From an uncultured Clostridia bacterium (GTDB lineage: Bacteria > Bacillota > Clostridia > TANB77 > CAG-508), in contig CAKPPL010000002.1 of the NCBI GenBank assembly GCA_934177555.1, positions 1 through 32,926 of the forward strand: a stretch of 32,926 bases of DNA. The letters are read 5' to 3'. This document shows positions 1 to 8,343 of this stretch, piece after piece. Below the pieces are notes generated by a model. It ran no database searches, was not told where the DNA came from, and was given only the letters and a program-made list of their open reading frames with translations. Every line of letters starts with the position of its first letter. The stretch's first letter is position 1. The position numbers and the translations under genes are program-made.

Positions 1-1528
1 ATGTGTTTTCATCTATTGTTGCTAAACCTTGTGCTAATGCTGTTAAATTTGTACTTAAACTATTTATTCCATCTTTTAATCCTTGATTATTAGATGTTCC
101 ATCTATTCCTACTTTTATTTGAGATATTACTGCTTTAACTTGTTCTATTGATTGTAATGAACTTTTAGATTGTTCATTTGCTGAAATATTTTGTTCTAAA
201 ACTTTAATTGTTTGAACATTTAATGTTTCTTGTTGTTTTAATAATTCAACTAATTCTTCATTATCACTATTTTCTTTTATTTGAATTTCTAAACTAGAAT
301 TTATTTGTTCTAATCCTAATTTTGTCTTTTTATCTGCATTAATTAGTTGTGTTATTTGTTCAATTTTAGCATTAGTGTCTATTTGTGAAAGTTGTGCATA
401 TAATCCATCTATTCCTTTTGATATATTACTCATTCCACTATTTGCACTACTTGCTCCATCTGCTAATTGTTGAGCTGATTGTGCAGCAAAATCTATTCCA
501 TTTTTTAATTGTTTTGAACCATTTGCTAATTGTGTAACACCTGGAACTAATGCTTTTGATTTACTTGATAATTGTTTAACTCCTCCAAGTAATGTTTTTG
601 CTCCATTTTCAGCACTTGCTGTTCCATCTGCTAATTGTTTCATATATTCTGAAAATTCATTAGATTTTTCATTATATTCTGCTGTACCATCTTTTAATGT
701 TAATGCACCTTCTTCAATTTGTTGACTTGCATCTTCCATTTTATTTACAGCATCATATAAATCATTTATTTGGTCTGTAATCCCTAATTCATCATCTTCT
801 AAAACTCTAGGAGTAATATATGTTAACATATTGTTTAATTCAAAATCTGTTGCATCCATTGATATTTCAATAGTCTCTGGTATTTCTATTTTTTCTTTAT
901 CAATACCTAAACTTTGTTGTAATCCTGGAAAAGCTATTCCTATAGCTATAGTATCACCATCTTTTTCAATAGTTTTCCCATTTGTTATACTTATATTTTT
1001 ATTGTTTTCATTGTTAATTGCTACACCTGTAATTGTAATAAATGGTGTATATAATACTTCTTTTTTTCCATTAATGCTTACTGTATGCTCATCTTTATTA
1101 TTATATGAAATTGTGATTTTTACTTTTCCTGTTTTTCCAGCTATATCTTTAGCAGAAATTTCTTTACCATCTAATTCGTATTTAATAGTAGTTTCTATTG
1201 GTAATTGTTTTGTTGTTTCTCCTTGATAATAAATATCATTTTCTCCAGCATTCCAAATTACTGTATCTTCATTTTTAGAAAATGTTTCATCTCCACTTGT
1301 ATTTTTTACATTTAATAAATCTGACATATCTTCTATTATACTTAATAATTCATCATTTTTTATGTGGTCACTTATAATTGTTTGGTATGAAGAACCTTCT
1401 GTATTTAGTTTTGAGTAAACTGTTTCTTCTTTTGTTAAAGCAAATACTGGCATTGTATAACATAACATTGAACCTAGTAATAAACTACTTATTACTCTTT
1501 TTCCTTTTTTCATTTCCATAATTTTCAT
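1..1528 (-). CDS. Envelope protein with xxxLxxG repeats (YhgE-like), 3' end cut off
   Basis: This minus-strand frame is open from the ATG at 1528 to the window edge (about 509 residues visible); the C-terminus lies outside. Residues 1-30 form a signal peptide: a Lys/Arg-rich start, a hydrophobic stretch, then MPVFA before a likely cleavage site. Residues about 60-250 look like beta-rich extracellular sequence. From about 270 to 400 there are repeated Leu-x-x-Gly heptads such as LADGT, LLGG, LANGS, LKNG and LADGA, followed by a Gln/Glu-rich coiled coil. Such heptads are known from YhgE/Pip-type proteins and related surface proteins. It starts 10 bases after the stop of the MMPL transporter gene, behind AGGAAAGG, so the two are one operon. 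I infer that it assists the transporter or spans the cell wall beside it; the substrate is unknown. A C-terminal membrane domain, usual for YhgE proteins, cannot be checked here. Confidence 0.8.
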   Translation of the reverse strand, partial: MKIMEMKKGKRVISSLLLGSMLCYTMPVFALTKEETVYSKLNTEGSSYQTIISDHIKNDELLSIIEDMSDLLNVKNTSGDETFSKNEDTVIWNAGENDIYYQGETTKQLPIETTIKYELDGKEISAKDIAGKTGKVKITISYNNKDEHTVSINGKKEVLYTPFITITGVAINNENNKNISITNGKTIEKDGDTIAIGIAFPGLQQSLGIDKEKIEIPETIEISMDATDFELNNMLTYITPRVLEDDELGITDQINDLYDAVNKMEDASQQIEEGALTLKDGTAEYNEKSNEFSEYMKQLADGTASAENGAKTLLGGVKQLSSKSKALVPGVTQLANGSKQLKNGIDFAAQSAQQLADGASSANSGMSNISKGIDGLYAQLSQIDTNAKIEQITQLINADKKTKLGLEQINSSLEIQIKENSDNEELVELLKQQETLNVQTIKVLEQNISANEQSKSSLQSIEQVKAVISQIKVGIDGTSNNQGLKDGINSLSTNLTALAQGLATIDENT

Positions 1529-1538
1529 TTCCTTTCCT

Positions 1539-3611
1539 TTAATTTTCTATACCTTTCATATTTTTAGTTGTTTTACATATTAATTTATCAAATAATATTA
1601 AGAATGATGGTAATACTGTTATTACTACAACCATACTTATAATTGCACCTCTTGACATTAAATTACATAGTGATGCAATCATTCCTATTTTTGAATATAC
1701 TCCAACTCCTACTGTTGCAGAGAAGAAACATAATCCACTTACTACTATTGATTGTATTGATGTTCCTAGTGCCTCATCTATTGCTTCATATTTGGTTTTT
1801 CCTTCCATTCTTGCTGTTTTATATTTTGTAGTTATTAATATGGCATAATCTATTGTAGCACCTAATTGAATTGTACCAATTACTATTGAAGCTATAAATG
1901 GTAATTCTGTTCCTGTATAAGCTGGTATACCCATATTTATAAATATTGCAAATTCTATTACAATTATTAATATTACTGGTAATGATATAGATTTTAATAC
2001 TAAAATCATTATAACAAATATAATTCCTATTGATACTGAATTTACACTATTAAAGTCATGATCACTTATTTCAACTAAGTCTTTCATTAAAGGTCCTTCA
2101 CCAGCAAGTATTGCTGAATCATCATATTGTTTTACTATATCATTTACTTTTGTTATTTGATTGTCTAATTCATTTGTTGCTATTTCATAATTTGAATTTA
2201 TTATTATCATTTGATATTTATCATTTTCAAATATTGATTTTAAATCTTCTGGTATCATTTGTTTTGGTATATTAGTAGCTGTAGCTAATCTAGAATAACT
2301 TAATGTCCACTCAATCCCGTCTAAATTCTCTATTTTTTCTAGCATTTCATCAACTTTGTAATCATCTAAGTTTTTATCTACTAATAATACTTCTGTTGAA
2401 ACCATATTAAATTTATCTTCAAGTTCAGTATTTGCAACTATACTTTGTAAACTTGATGGTAATGTTTTATTTAAATTATAATAATTTTCAGTATGTGTAT
2501 ATCCATATATTGCAAAAGGTAATATTAATATAAATGTTAATATTATTGCTTTATAATGTTTAATATTAAAATCTTTTATTTTAGTGAATTTTGGTAATAT
2601 TTCTTTGTGTTTAGTCTTTTCTAATAATTTATCAAAAATTAATATACTTGCTGGTAATACTGTTACTACACATATAACTCCTAATAAAACACCTTTAGCC
2701 ATAACTAAACCTATATCTCTTCCTAAGCTCAAATTCATACTACATAATGCTAAAAATCCTGCTATTGTTGTTGTTGAACTTCCTACTACTGATACTATTG
2801 TTTTTGATATAGCATGTGACATTGCTTCATCTTTATTATCATAATTTTGTCTTTCTGCTTTATAACTATGATATAAAAATATAGCAAAATCCATTGTTAC
2901 TCCTAATTGTAAAACTGCACTTATTGCTTTAGTTATATAAGAAATTTCTCCTAATAAAATATTTGATCCCATATTATATAATATAGCTATACCTATATTT
3001 AACAACATTAATATTGGAGCAAAATATGAATCTAATGCTATTTCTAATATTACCAAACATAATGCTACTGCAATTACTACATATATTAGAGTTTCTGAAT
3101 TTGAAATGTCTCTTGTATCTAATATTAAAGCTGACATTCCTGAAATCTTACATCTTTCATCTGTTTTGTTTCTTAATTCTTCTATAGTTTGTAATGTCTC
3201 ATCATCTGATATTCCACCTTTAAATGTTACTAATATTGGTGTTGAACCATCTTTATAGATTTTTTCTTTTACTTCATCTGTTAACATTTCAAGTGGAAAT
3301 GAATTTCCTGTTACATCTGTTATTCCTATTACTTTTTCTACATTATTCATAGATTTTATATCATTTTCTAATTTAATAATATCTTTTGAATCCATATCAT
3401 CTAGAACTATTACAGAAAATGCACCCATATTAAAATCTTCTGCTAATATATTTTCACCTTTGATAGTTTCAATATCATCTGGTAAATATACTAATATATC
3501 ATAATTTATTCTTGTTGCTTTCATTCCTATTATTGATGGAATTATGAGTAATATAGCTATTATTAGAATGATTTTTTTATGCTTTACTACGAACTCTCCA
3601 AATTTGTTCAT
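1539..3611 (-). CDS. MMPL/RND-family membrane transporter
   Basis: A 690-residue protein with the two-fold repeat of the MMPL branch of the RND superfamily. Each half has one N-terminal membrane helix (about 13-30 and 355-372), an extracellular domain of about 150 residues, and a bundle of five helices. The helix 4-like segments carry the matching motifs LQLGVTMDFAIFLYHS (Asp241) and IQLGATIDYAILITT (Asp588); the Asp-Tyr/Phe pairs are the proton-relay positions in MmpL-type exporters. RND proteins of this size in Gram-positives export lipids or hydrophobic compounds across the membrane using the proton gradient. It is the first gene of an operon with the xxxLxxG-repeat protein and is divergent from a TetR regulator whose likely operators overlap its promoter. 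The start follows TAAGGAGG. The substrate cannot be told from the sequence. Confidence 0.9.
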   Translation of the reverse strand: MNKFGEFVVKHKKIILIIAILLIIPSIIGMKATRINYDILVYLPDDIETIKGENILAEDFNMGAFSVIVLDDMDSKDIIKLENDIKSMNNVEKVIGITDVTGNSFPLEMLTDEVKEKIYKDGSTPILVTFKGGISDDETLQTIEELRNKTDERCKISGMSALILDTRDISNSETLIYVVIAVALCLVILEIALDSYFAPILMLLNIGIAILYNMGSNILLGEISYITKAISAVLQLGVTMDFAIFLYHSYKAERQNYDNKDEAMSHAISKTIVSVVGSSTTTIAGFLALCSMNLSLGRDIGLVMAKGVLLGVICVVTVLPASILIFDKLLEKTKHKEILPKFTKIKDFNIKHYKAIILTFILILPFAIYGYTHTENYYNLNKTLPSSLQSIVANTELEDKFNMVSTEVLLVDKNLDDYKVDEMLEKIENLDGIEWTLSYSRLATATNIPKQMIPEDLKSIFENDKYQMIIINSNYEIATNELDNQITKVNDIVKQYDDSAILAGEGPLMKDLVEISDHDFNSVNSVSIGIIFVIMILVLKSISLPVILIIVIEFAIFINMGIPAYTGTELPFIASIVIGTIQLGATIDYAILITTKYKTARMEGKTKYEAIDEALGTSIQSIVVSGLCFFSATVGVGVYSKIGMIASLCNLMSRGAIISMVVVITVLPSFLILFDKLICKTTKNMKGIEN

Positions 3612-3632
3612 TTTTTAACCTCCTTACATTTA

Positions 3633-3645
3633 TGACTATCGGTCA
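3633..3645. promoter_or_regulatory. TetR-type operator 2
   Basis: TGACTATCGGTCA shares the TGAC-n5-GTCA pattern of the perfect palindrome at 3667-3683. It lies just downstream of the MMPL -10 element. Confidence 0.6.
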
Positions 3646-3653
3646 CTTTAATA

Positions 3654-3682
3654 AGTGTACCACTTTATTGACTATTAGTCAA
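3654..3682 (-). promoter_or_regulatory. Sigma-A promoter of the MMPL operon
   Basis: On the minus strand TTGACT (3677-3682) is followed after exactly 17 bases by TACACT (3654-3659). The -35 element lies inside the 17-base palindrome at 3667-3683, and a second palindrome (3633-3645) sits over the expected transcription start, which is the arrangement expected for direct repression. Confidence 0.75.
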
Positions 3683-3683
3683 T
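3667..3683. promoter_or_regulatory. TetR-type operator 1 (perfect palindrome)
   Basis: ATTGACTATTAGTCAAT is a perfect 17-base palindrome around a central T. It covers the -35 element of the MMPL promoter and lies between the divergent transporter and TetR genes, the usual site for autoregulation and repression of the neighbour. Confidence 0.75.
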
Positions 3684-3777
3684 ACTATGTAAGAAATTTT
3701 TATAATTATTTCTTCTTTATTTATTCAGCATTTGTCGTTTTTTACTCTTTTTTGTAAAATTTATTTTTTATATTATA

Positions 3778-3793
3778 TTGACCTTTAGTCTAA
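3778..3793. promoter_or_regulatory. TetR-type operator 3 / TetR promoter -35
   Basis: TTGACCTTTAGTCTAA is an imperfect copy of the same TGAC...GTC palindrome on the TetR side of the spacer. Its TTGACC could be the -35 element for TetR, with AATAAT (3801-3806) 17 bases further on. That promoter would give a very short leader, so its exact placement is uncertain. Confidence 0.5.
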
Positions 3794-3826
3794 TTTGTGT
3801 AATAATAAAAAAAGGAGGTCTTATTA

Positions 3827-4432
3827 ATGAAAATTGACGAAAACAAAAATGATAAAAAAGAAAGATTAATGGATACTGGCTTTAAACTTTTTCTAGAAAA
3901 GGGGATCAAAGACACATCTATTCAAGATATTGTAGATAATGCAAATGTTGCAAAAGGAACATTTTATTTGTATTTTAAAGATAAATATGAATTACGTGAT
4001 ATCCTTATAACAAAAAAATCAACAGCTTTATTTAATGATGCTATTGAAAACTTACATAATACATATATTCAAGATTTTTCTGACCAAATTGTTTTTGTTA
4101 TTAATTATATAATAGATGAACTTGCAAAAAGCCCATTACTTTTAAAATTTATTTCTAAAAACTTATCATGGGGACTTTACAGTCAAACTGTTGTAAAATT
4201 ATATGAATCAAATAAAGAAAGCGAAACTAGTTTAATCTCTTTATTTTTAAATGGTGTAAAAGAAAATAAAATTAAATTAAAAAATCCTGAAGTTACTCTT
4301 TATATGATAATAGAATTAACAAGTTCAACATGTTTTAATTCTATTTTATATAATCAACCTCTACCTATTAGTGAATTTAAACCTTATTTATATGAATTAA
4401 TTAGAAATATTTTAAAACAACAAACAAAATGA
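3827..4432 (+). CDS. TetR-family transcriptional regulator
   Basis: A 201-residue protein with an N-terminal TetR DNA-binding domain: a helix from about 10 to 26, then the helix-turn-helix TSIQDIVDNANVAKGTFYLY (30-49) and KDKYEL, which match the family pattern closely. The C-terminal helical domain is unlike any ligand-binding domain I can name. AAAGGAGG lies 8 bases before the ATG. It is transcribed away from the MMPL transporter operon and three TGAC-n5-GTCA palindromes occupy the spacer, so it most likely represses both itself and the transporter until a lipophilic or toxic ligand binds (inference from family behaviour). Its stop codon lies within the shared terminator hairpin. Confidence 0.92.
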   Translation: MKIDENKNDKKERLMDTGFKLFLEKGIKDTSIQDIVDNANVAKGTFYLYFKDKYELRDILITKKSTALFNDAIENLHNTYIQDFSDQIVFVINYIIDELAKSPLLLKFISKNLSWGLYSQTVVKLYESNKESETSLISLFLNGVKENKIKLKNPEVTLYMIIELTSSTCFNSILYNQPLPISEFKPYLYELIRNILKQQTK

Positions 4433-4454
4433 GAAGGATAATCTCCTTCTCATT
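4428..4454. terminator. Shared hairpin between TetR and coupling-protein genes
   Basis: An 11-base perfect stem (4428-4438 with 4444-4454) with a 5-base loop. It includes the stop codon of the TetR gene and two bases of the stop codon of the convergent coupling-protein gene. The T-rich tract is better on the minus-strand side. Confidence 0.7.
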
Positions 4455-6462
4455 AATCATCTAGTGGTCCAAATAATTCATCAAATTTGGCTTCAAGTTC
4501 TTTTTGTAAATCATAAGTATCTTCTTCTGTTTCAACAGATTTTGATTTAACATTTTCTTGTTTTTGTTCAATCATAAAGTCAGAATCCACTATTGGTCGT
4601 GTATTATTTTCTTGTACTGTTATATTCTTTACTTGTCCGTCATCTTTTTCTGTATCATCTGCAAACAAATCATCTAATGATTCTACTTTTAAATTTTGAA
4701 CTTCTTTTTCTGATTTATCCTCTGTCCATGGATTATACGGATTAAATTTTCTCCATTTTCCTCTTACTATTTCTCCAATGTCATTATGGCTTATGGCATT
4801 CTTTGATAAATCATTAACTATTTTTTTATGTTTAAAGTAATAATATTTATTTGCTTTTACTGGTTTTATTCCTTTTTCAAATATTATACATAAGTCATTA
4901 TCCATTCTTCTTAATTCATCTGGTGTCATCAATGCTCTTGCCATTATTTGATCTGATACACTTTGTCCTGTTTTAAAATATTTTCTATCTCTATTTACAG
5001 ATATACTATCTCTTTCTATTGTCTTTTCCCCTAAGGCTTTAGAAAAATATTCAACTGTTTTGTATGAGTTACTTCCTAAAAATACATGTGTATCACAGTT
5101 ACCTATTATTGTTTCATATGATTTTTCATATACTGCTTCTAATTGGTCTAAATTTTGTAAAATTACACTAAAAGATATTTTTCTACTTCTTGATGTTGAT
5201 ATTTTTTTATCAAAATCTGGTATTTTACCTATATTAGCAAACTCATCTAGTATAAAATATGTTGGAACTTTTAATTTTCCCCCATTTTCATCAGCATAAT
5301 TATATAATTGTTGTATCATCTGTGAGAAAAATATTGTTAATAAAAAGTCATATGCTGTATGAGTATCTGATGATATAACATAAACTGCTGTTTTTTTATT
5401 TCCTATATCTTCAAAATTAATTGTATCTGTTGATGTTAATTCTGCAATATCTTTTGAATCGAATTTTCCAAGCTTAGATTGTAATGTACTTAATATTGAA
5501 CTATATGTTTTTTCTGGTGCTATTTCTATTGATTTATAATTCATTCTTGCTGGATGATCATATGGTAATTTGCTTATTAGTTCTGTTAATAAGTTACTTC
5601 CTCCATTAGAATTAGCTGCTCTTACTAATTCTGCACAACTTGCTAAATTTTGTTCTTCTTCTGGTCTAGTTGCCATTAAATAATATATTAATGCTTTTAA
5701 TAACATTTCTGCTGAATCATCCCAAAATGGTTCTGAACTTCCACCATCTTCTTTTTGTCCTTTTACTATTGTGTTTGCAATAACATCTACATCTATTTCT
5801 GATGATATATGCATTAATGGATTATATCCATCACTAAATTGTGGTCTAACTAAATTTAAAACTTTTATTTCATATCCATTTGCTCTTAAATAACCTGCTG
5901 TTTTGTCATATAGCTCTCCTTTTGGATCTGTAAAGACATATGAGCCTAATAATTGATATGCATTTGGTATTGAATATGATGCTGATTTACCTGAACCAGA
6001 TCCTCCGACTACTAATACATTTACATTACCTATTTTATCTACTGGTAAATAATTATTCTCTGCTAAAACAATACCTTTTTTGTTATTTAATATTTGATAT
6101 TGTTCTCCATTTTTACTCCAATCACTTGAACCATGTTCAAAATCTGTATATTCATTCTTAGGTGCTGATCTAGCTACACCAACTATAAAGAATATTGCAA
6201 ATATTATTGAAAAACCTCCCAATGTTTTCAAATATGATCCCATCAGATTATTTGAAGCTATATTTGCAAAACCTAAAAAAGGATTTTTCATTGCATCTAC
6301 AAATACAGTAATTCCTTCTTGTGAATTTCCTTGTGTTATTGCCATATCATACCATAATGTTATAGGCACGATTAATACTATGGCTATAAATAACCATAGT
6401 ATTCCAAATAATATAAAATATTTTCTATTTCTTCTTATTGCTCCTTCAACCTTGTAGTTCAT
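4453..6462 (-). CDS. VirD4/TraG-type type IV secretion coupling ATPase
   Basis: A 669-residue membrane-anchored ATPase. Two N-terminal membrane helices (about 15-38 and 81-98) precede the soluble motor domain. Walker A is GGSGSGKS (153-160), followed by the TraG/VirD4 signature FTDPKGELYDKTAGYL (177-192); Walker B is YFILDEFANIG (402-412); a conserved FSVILQNLDQLEAVY motif follows (431-445). The last 100 residues are acidic, low-complexity and probably cytoplasmic. Such proteins are hexameric ATPases that deliver DNA-protein complexes or effectors to a type IV secretion channel. The length and motifs match the VirD4-like group of Clostridia conjugative elements. It is the last gene of an operon with two small genes. 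No relaxase, VirB4 or integrase is nearby, so transfer of DNA is not shown. A TrbL-like gene lies 3.4 kb upstream. Confidence 0.92.
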   Translation of the reverse strand: MNYKVEGAIRRNRKYFILFGILWLFIAIVLIVPITLWYDMAITQGNSQEGITVFVDAMKNPFLGFANIASNNLMGSYLKTLGGFSIIFAIFFIVGVARSAPKNEYTDFEHGSSDWSKNGEQYQILNNKKGIVLAENNYLPVDKIGNVNVLVVGGSGSGKSASYSIPNAYQLLGSYVFTDPKGELYDKTAGYLRANGYEIKVLNLVRPQFSDGYNPLMHISSEIDVDVIANTIVKGQKEDGGSSEPFWDDSAEMLLKALIYYLMATRPEEEQNLASCAELVRAANSNGGSNLLTELISKLPYDHPARMNYKSIEIAPEKTYSSILSTLQSKLGKFDSKDIAELTSTDTINFEDIGNKKTAVYVISSDTHTAYDFLLTIFFSQMIQQLYNYADENGGKLKVPTYFILDEFANIGKIPDFDKKISTSRSRKISFSVILQNLDQLEAVYEKSYETIIGNCDTHVFLGSNSYKTVEYFSKALGEKTIERDSISVNRDRKYFKTGQSVSDQIMARALMTPDELRRMDNDLCIIFEKGIKPVKANKYYYFKHKKIVNDLSKNAISHNDIGEIVRGKWRKFNPYNPWTEDKSEKEVQNLKVESLDDLFADDTEKDDGQVKNITVQENNTRPIVDSDFMIEQKQENVKSKSVETEEDTYDLQKELEAKFDELFGPLDD

Positions 6463-6485
6463 ATATAAATCACCTTCTCTTTTGT

Positions 6486-6716
6486 TTAATGTGTTAATTC
6501 ATTATCTTTGTTTTTGTTTGGATTTCCTCCAGGGTAAGCTTTTATTGATATAAACTCTCCTGCATGTATTAAATCTACTGTTGAAATATTTATTTTGCCT
6601 TGAGCTTCTAATTCTTTTTGTCTGTCTTGTTGAATAGCTGTTGCTACAATTTTAGCTCTGTTTTGACTTCCTGCGGCCTTTCCTATTTTCTTACCATTTA
6701 CTGTGTTATTTACCAT
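6486..6716 (-). CDS. Hypothetical 76-residue protein, coupling-protein operon
   Basis: A small, soluble, basic protein I do not recognise. It has no membrane segment or signal peptide; the N-terminal half is Lys/Arg/Gln-rich and probably helical, and the C-terminus is polar and disordered. AAGGAGG lies 10 bases before the ATG. It is 18 bases after the 172-residue gene and 23 bases before the coupling ATPase gene, so the three are probably co-transcribed. A role as an accessory or adaptor of the ATPase would fit the position, but nothing in the sequence proves it. Confidence 0.75.
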   Translation of the reverse strand: MVNNTVNGKKIGKAAGSQNRAKIVATAIQQDRQKELEAQGKINISTVDLIHAGEFISIKAYPGGNPNKNKDNELTH

Positions 6717-6734
6717 AGTAAATTTGCCTCCTTA

Positions 6735-7253
6735 TTAATCATCTGGCCTTACTTCAAACGCGAAATAAGACTTATTTGGTTTTAATTTACATCTACCTTT
6801 TACTCTATTTTCTTTCTCATCGAAATAAAGTCTAGGTCTTAATTCTTCTGTAGTTTCTGGATCTATAACACATATATCTCTTTTTAGATTAGGTGTATAA
6901 TTAAAGTCTTCAAAATCTTGTCCATGTTCTGAATATAATGTGTTAAATTTGAATGGTGTTGGTCTTTTTGATATTTTTACTTCATCACCAATTAATATTC
7001 CTGTGTTTATTACAACGTTTTCTTTGCCAAAAGATAATATTACTAATTGATTTCCTTCTGGTTGTGGCTCGTCAACATAAAAGGTCTTTCTTCTAGCTTC
7101 TCCTCTAATCTCTTCTGTAAAATCTAATCTTTCTACAGTATATTTAGGATAACTTTTTAAAAATTCCTTTTCAGTTTTATTTATTTGATAAATTACTGTG
7201 TTTACTCCATTTGGATCTGTTATACTAAAATGTTTACCTTGTAACATATCCAT
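6735..7253 (-). CDS. Hypothetical 172-residue protein, first gene of coupling-protein operon
   Basis: A soluble protein without signal peptide, membrane helix or Cys pairs. Alternating hydrophobic and charged residues suggest a beta-rich fold. It is rich in Pro, Glu and Lys, with segments such as YVDEPQPEG and CVIDPETTEELRPRLYFDE. I do not recognise the family. The start follows GGGGTG at a spacing of about 10 bases. A full-consensus sigma-A promoter lies upstream (7324-7352), so this is the first gene of the operon leading to the coupling ATPase. Confidence 0.78.
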   Translation of the reverse strand: MDMLQGKHFSITDPNGVNTVIYQINKTEKEFLKSYPKYTVERLDFTEEIRGEARRKTFYVDEPQPEGNQLVILSFGKENVVINTGILIGDEVKISKRPTPFKFNTLYSEHGQDFEDFNYTPNLKRDICVIDPETTEELRPRLYFDEKENRVKGRCKLKPNKSYFAFEVRPDD

Positions 7254-7323
7254 TATATTTTACACCCCATTCCTATGATTTTAATCCATAGTTTATCTTA
7301 TGTATACGAACTCACTGTAATTA

Positions 7324-7352
7324 ATTATAATATATTATTGGCTTTTTGTCAA
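7324..7352 (-). promoter_or_regulatory. Full-consensus sigma-A promoter of the coupling-protein operon
   Basis: TTGACA (7347-7352, minus strand), a 17-base spacer and TATAAT (7324-7329): every position matches the vegetative consensus. The leader of about 65 bases before the ATG at 7253 contains GTATAC but no obvious terminator. It implies strong vegetative expression. Confidence 0.85.
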
Positions 7353-7376
7353 CAGTTTGTCCCTATTTACAGGCTT

Positions 7377-8264
7377 TTAGCTATTTCTTGGATTAAATTT
7401 TGATACTTCTTTTAATTTTTTAAATATTTCTTTTTCTTCTTTTGTTAATTTTTCTGGTACTACTATGTTAATTTGTGCTATCAGATTACCTCTTTCTCCT
7501 GTTGTAGTTTTATACCCTTTTTGAGGTATTTCTATTGTTTCTCCTGATTTTACTCCATTAGGTATATATATTTGAGTTTTTGTATCATCTATAGAATTTA
7601 CTTGTGCTTTTGTTCCTAAAGCTGCTTCCCAAGGAGTTATTGGCACTATTGTATATAAGTCTTTTGATTTTAGTTTATATTTTTTATTGCTTTCTATATT
7701 TATTTTTATATATAAGTCTCCATTTTTTCCACCGTTTTGACCTTTTTTTCCTTGACCTATTAGTCTGATTTTTTCACCATTTTGTATTCCTTCTGGAATT
7801 TTTACTGAAATTGATTTTGTAACTCCATTTATATCTTTTAAAGCTATTTTTTTATCTACCCCATAGAATCCATCTTCTATTGAGATATTTATTTCAGTCT
7901 CAATATTTTCTCCTTTTATTTGTGGTAATTTACTTTGTTCTATTTCTTCTTTTATTTCATTATTTCCAAAAAACATTCCAAAAAATTCCCCTGCCATTTC
8001 AGATGAAGTTTTTTGCTTAGCTCTTTTTTGTTTATTCCCTACATTATAATTCCATGTTCTATCATATTTTCTTTTAGTTGATGGATTTGATAATGTTCTA
8101 TATGCTTCATTTATGTCTTTTATTTTTTCTTCTGCTAATTTATTTCCAATATTTACATCTGGATGATATTTCTTGGCTTGTTTTCTGTATGCTGATTTTA
8201 TTTGTTCTATATTTACTTTACTATTTTCTAGTTCTAATATTTTGTAATAATCTTTAAATTTCAT
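7377..8264 (-). CDS. DnaJ-type co-chaperone, no zinc finger (type II / CbpA-like)
   Basis: A J domain covers residues 3-65, with the essential HPD at 34-36 inside KKYHPDVNIG. A linker mentioning GEFFGMFFGN follows, then a DnaJ C-terminal substrate-binding region from about 110 to 290, with GDLYIKINIE and the second beta domain starting near PITPWEAALGT. The Cys-rich zinc finger of classic DnaJ is absent, so this is a type II Hsp40 that would stimulate DnaK ATPase activity. The frame is open five codons further upstream through a TTG, but GGAGG lies inside that extension, 8 bases before the ATG at 8264; I therefore use the ATG (295 residues). It sits between murF and the coupling-protein operon. 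No dnaK or grpE is nearby. An upstream inverted repeat may regulate it. Confidence 0.88.
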   Translation of the reverse strand: MKFKDYYKILELENSKVNIEQIKSAYRKQAKKYHPDVNIGNKLAEEKIKDINEAYRTLSNPSTKRKYDRTWNYNVGNKQKRAKQKTSSEMAGEFFGMFFGNNEIKEEIEQSKLPQIKGENIETEINISIEDGFYGVDKKIALKDINGVTKSISVKIPEGIQNGEKIRLIGQGKKGQNGGKNGDLYIKINIESNKKYKLKSKDLYTIVPITPWEAALGTKAQVNSIDDTKTQIYIPNGVKSGETIEIPQKGYKTTTGERGNLIAQINIVVPEKLTKEEKEIFKKLKEVSKFNPRNS

Positions 8265-8282
8265 TTGACGTCCTCCCAAGAA

Positions 8283-8298
8283 AAGTGATTATTCACTT
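8283..8298. promoter_or_regulatory. Inverted repeat upstream of the dnaJ-like gene
   Basis: AAGTGATTATTCACTT is a 6-base inverted repeat with a 4-base spacer, 19 bases before the ATG. A TATAAT-like -10 lies upstream on the minus strand but I found no matching -35 element. It may be an operator or a leader hairpin. It is not the CIRCE heat-shock element. Confidence 0.35.
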
Positions 8299-8343
8299 AA
8301 CTATAAATGGTAGTTGTATTATATCAATTTATGGCAAAAAAAT

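Noticed and set aside
831..1226. 131-codon plus-strand ORF
   Set aside because: It is the opposite strand of the xxxLxxG-repeat gene, without a ribosome binding site, and reads as meaningless hydrophobic sequence.
8265..8279. Earlier TTG start for the DnaJ-like protein
   Set aside because: The ribosome binding site GGAGG lies inside this extension, so the ATG at 8264 is the start.
8300..8343. Sigma-A promoter for the dnaJ-like gene
   Set aside because: A TATAAT is present, but no acceptable -35 element at 16-18 bases.
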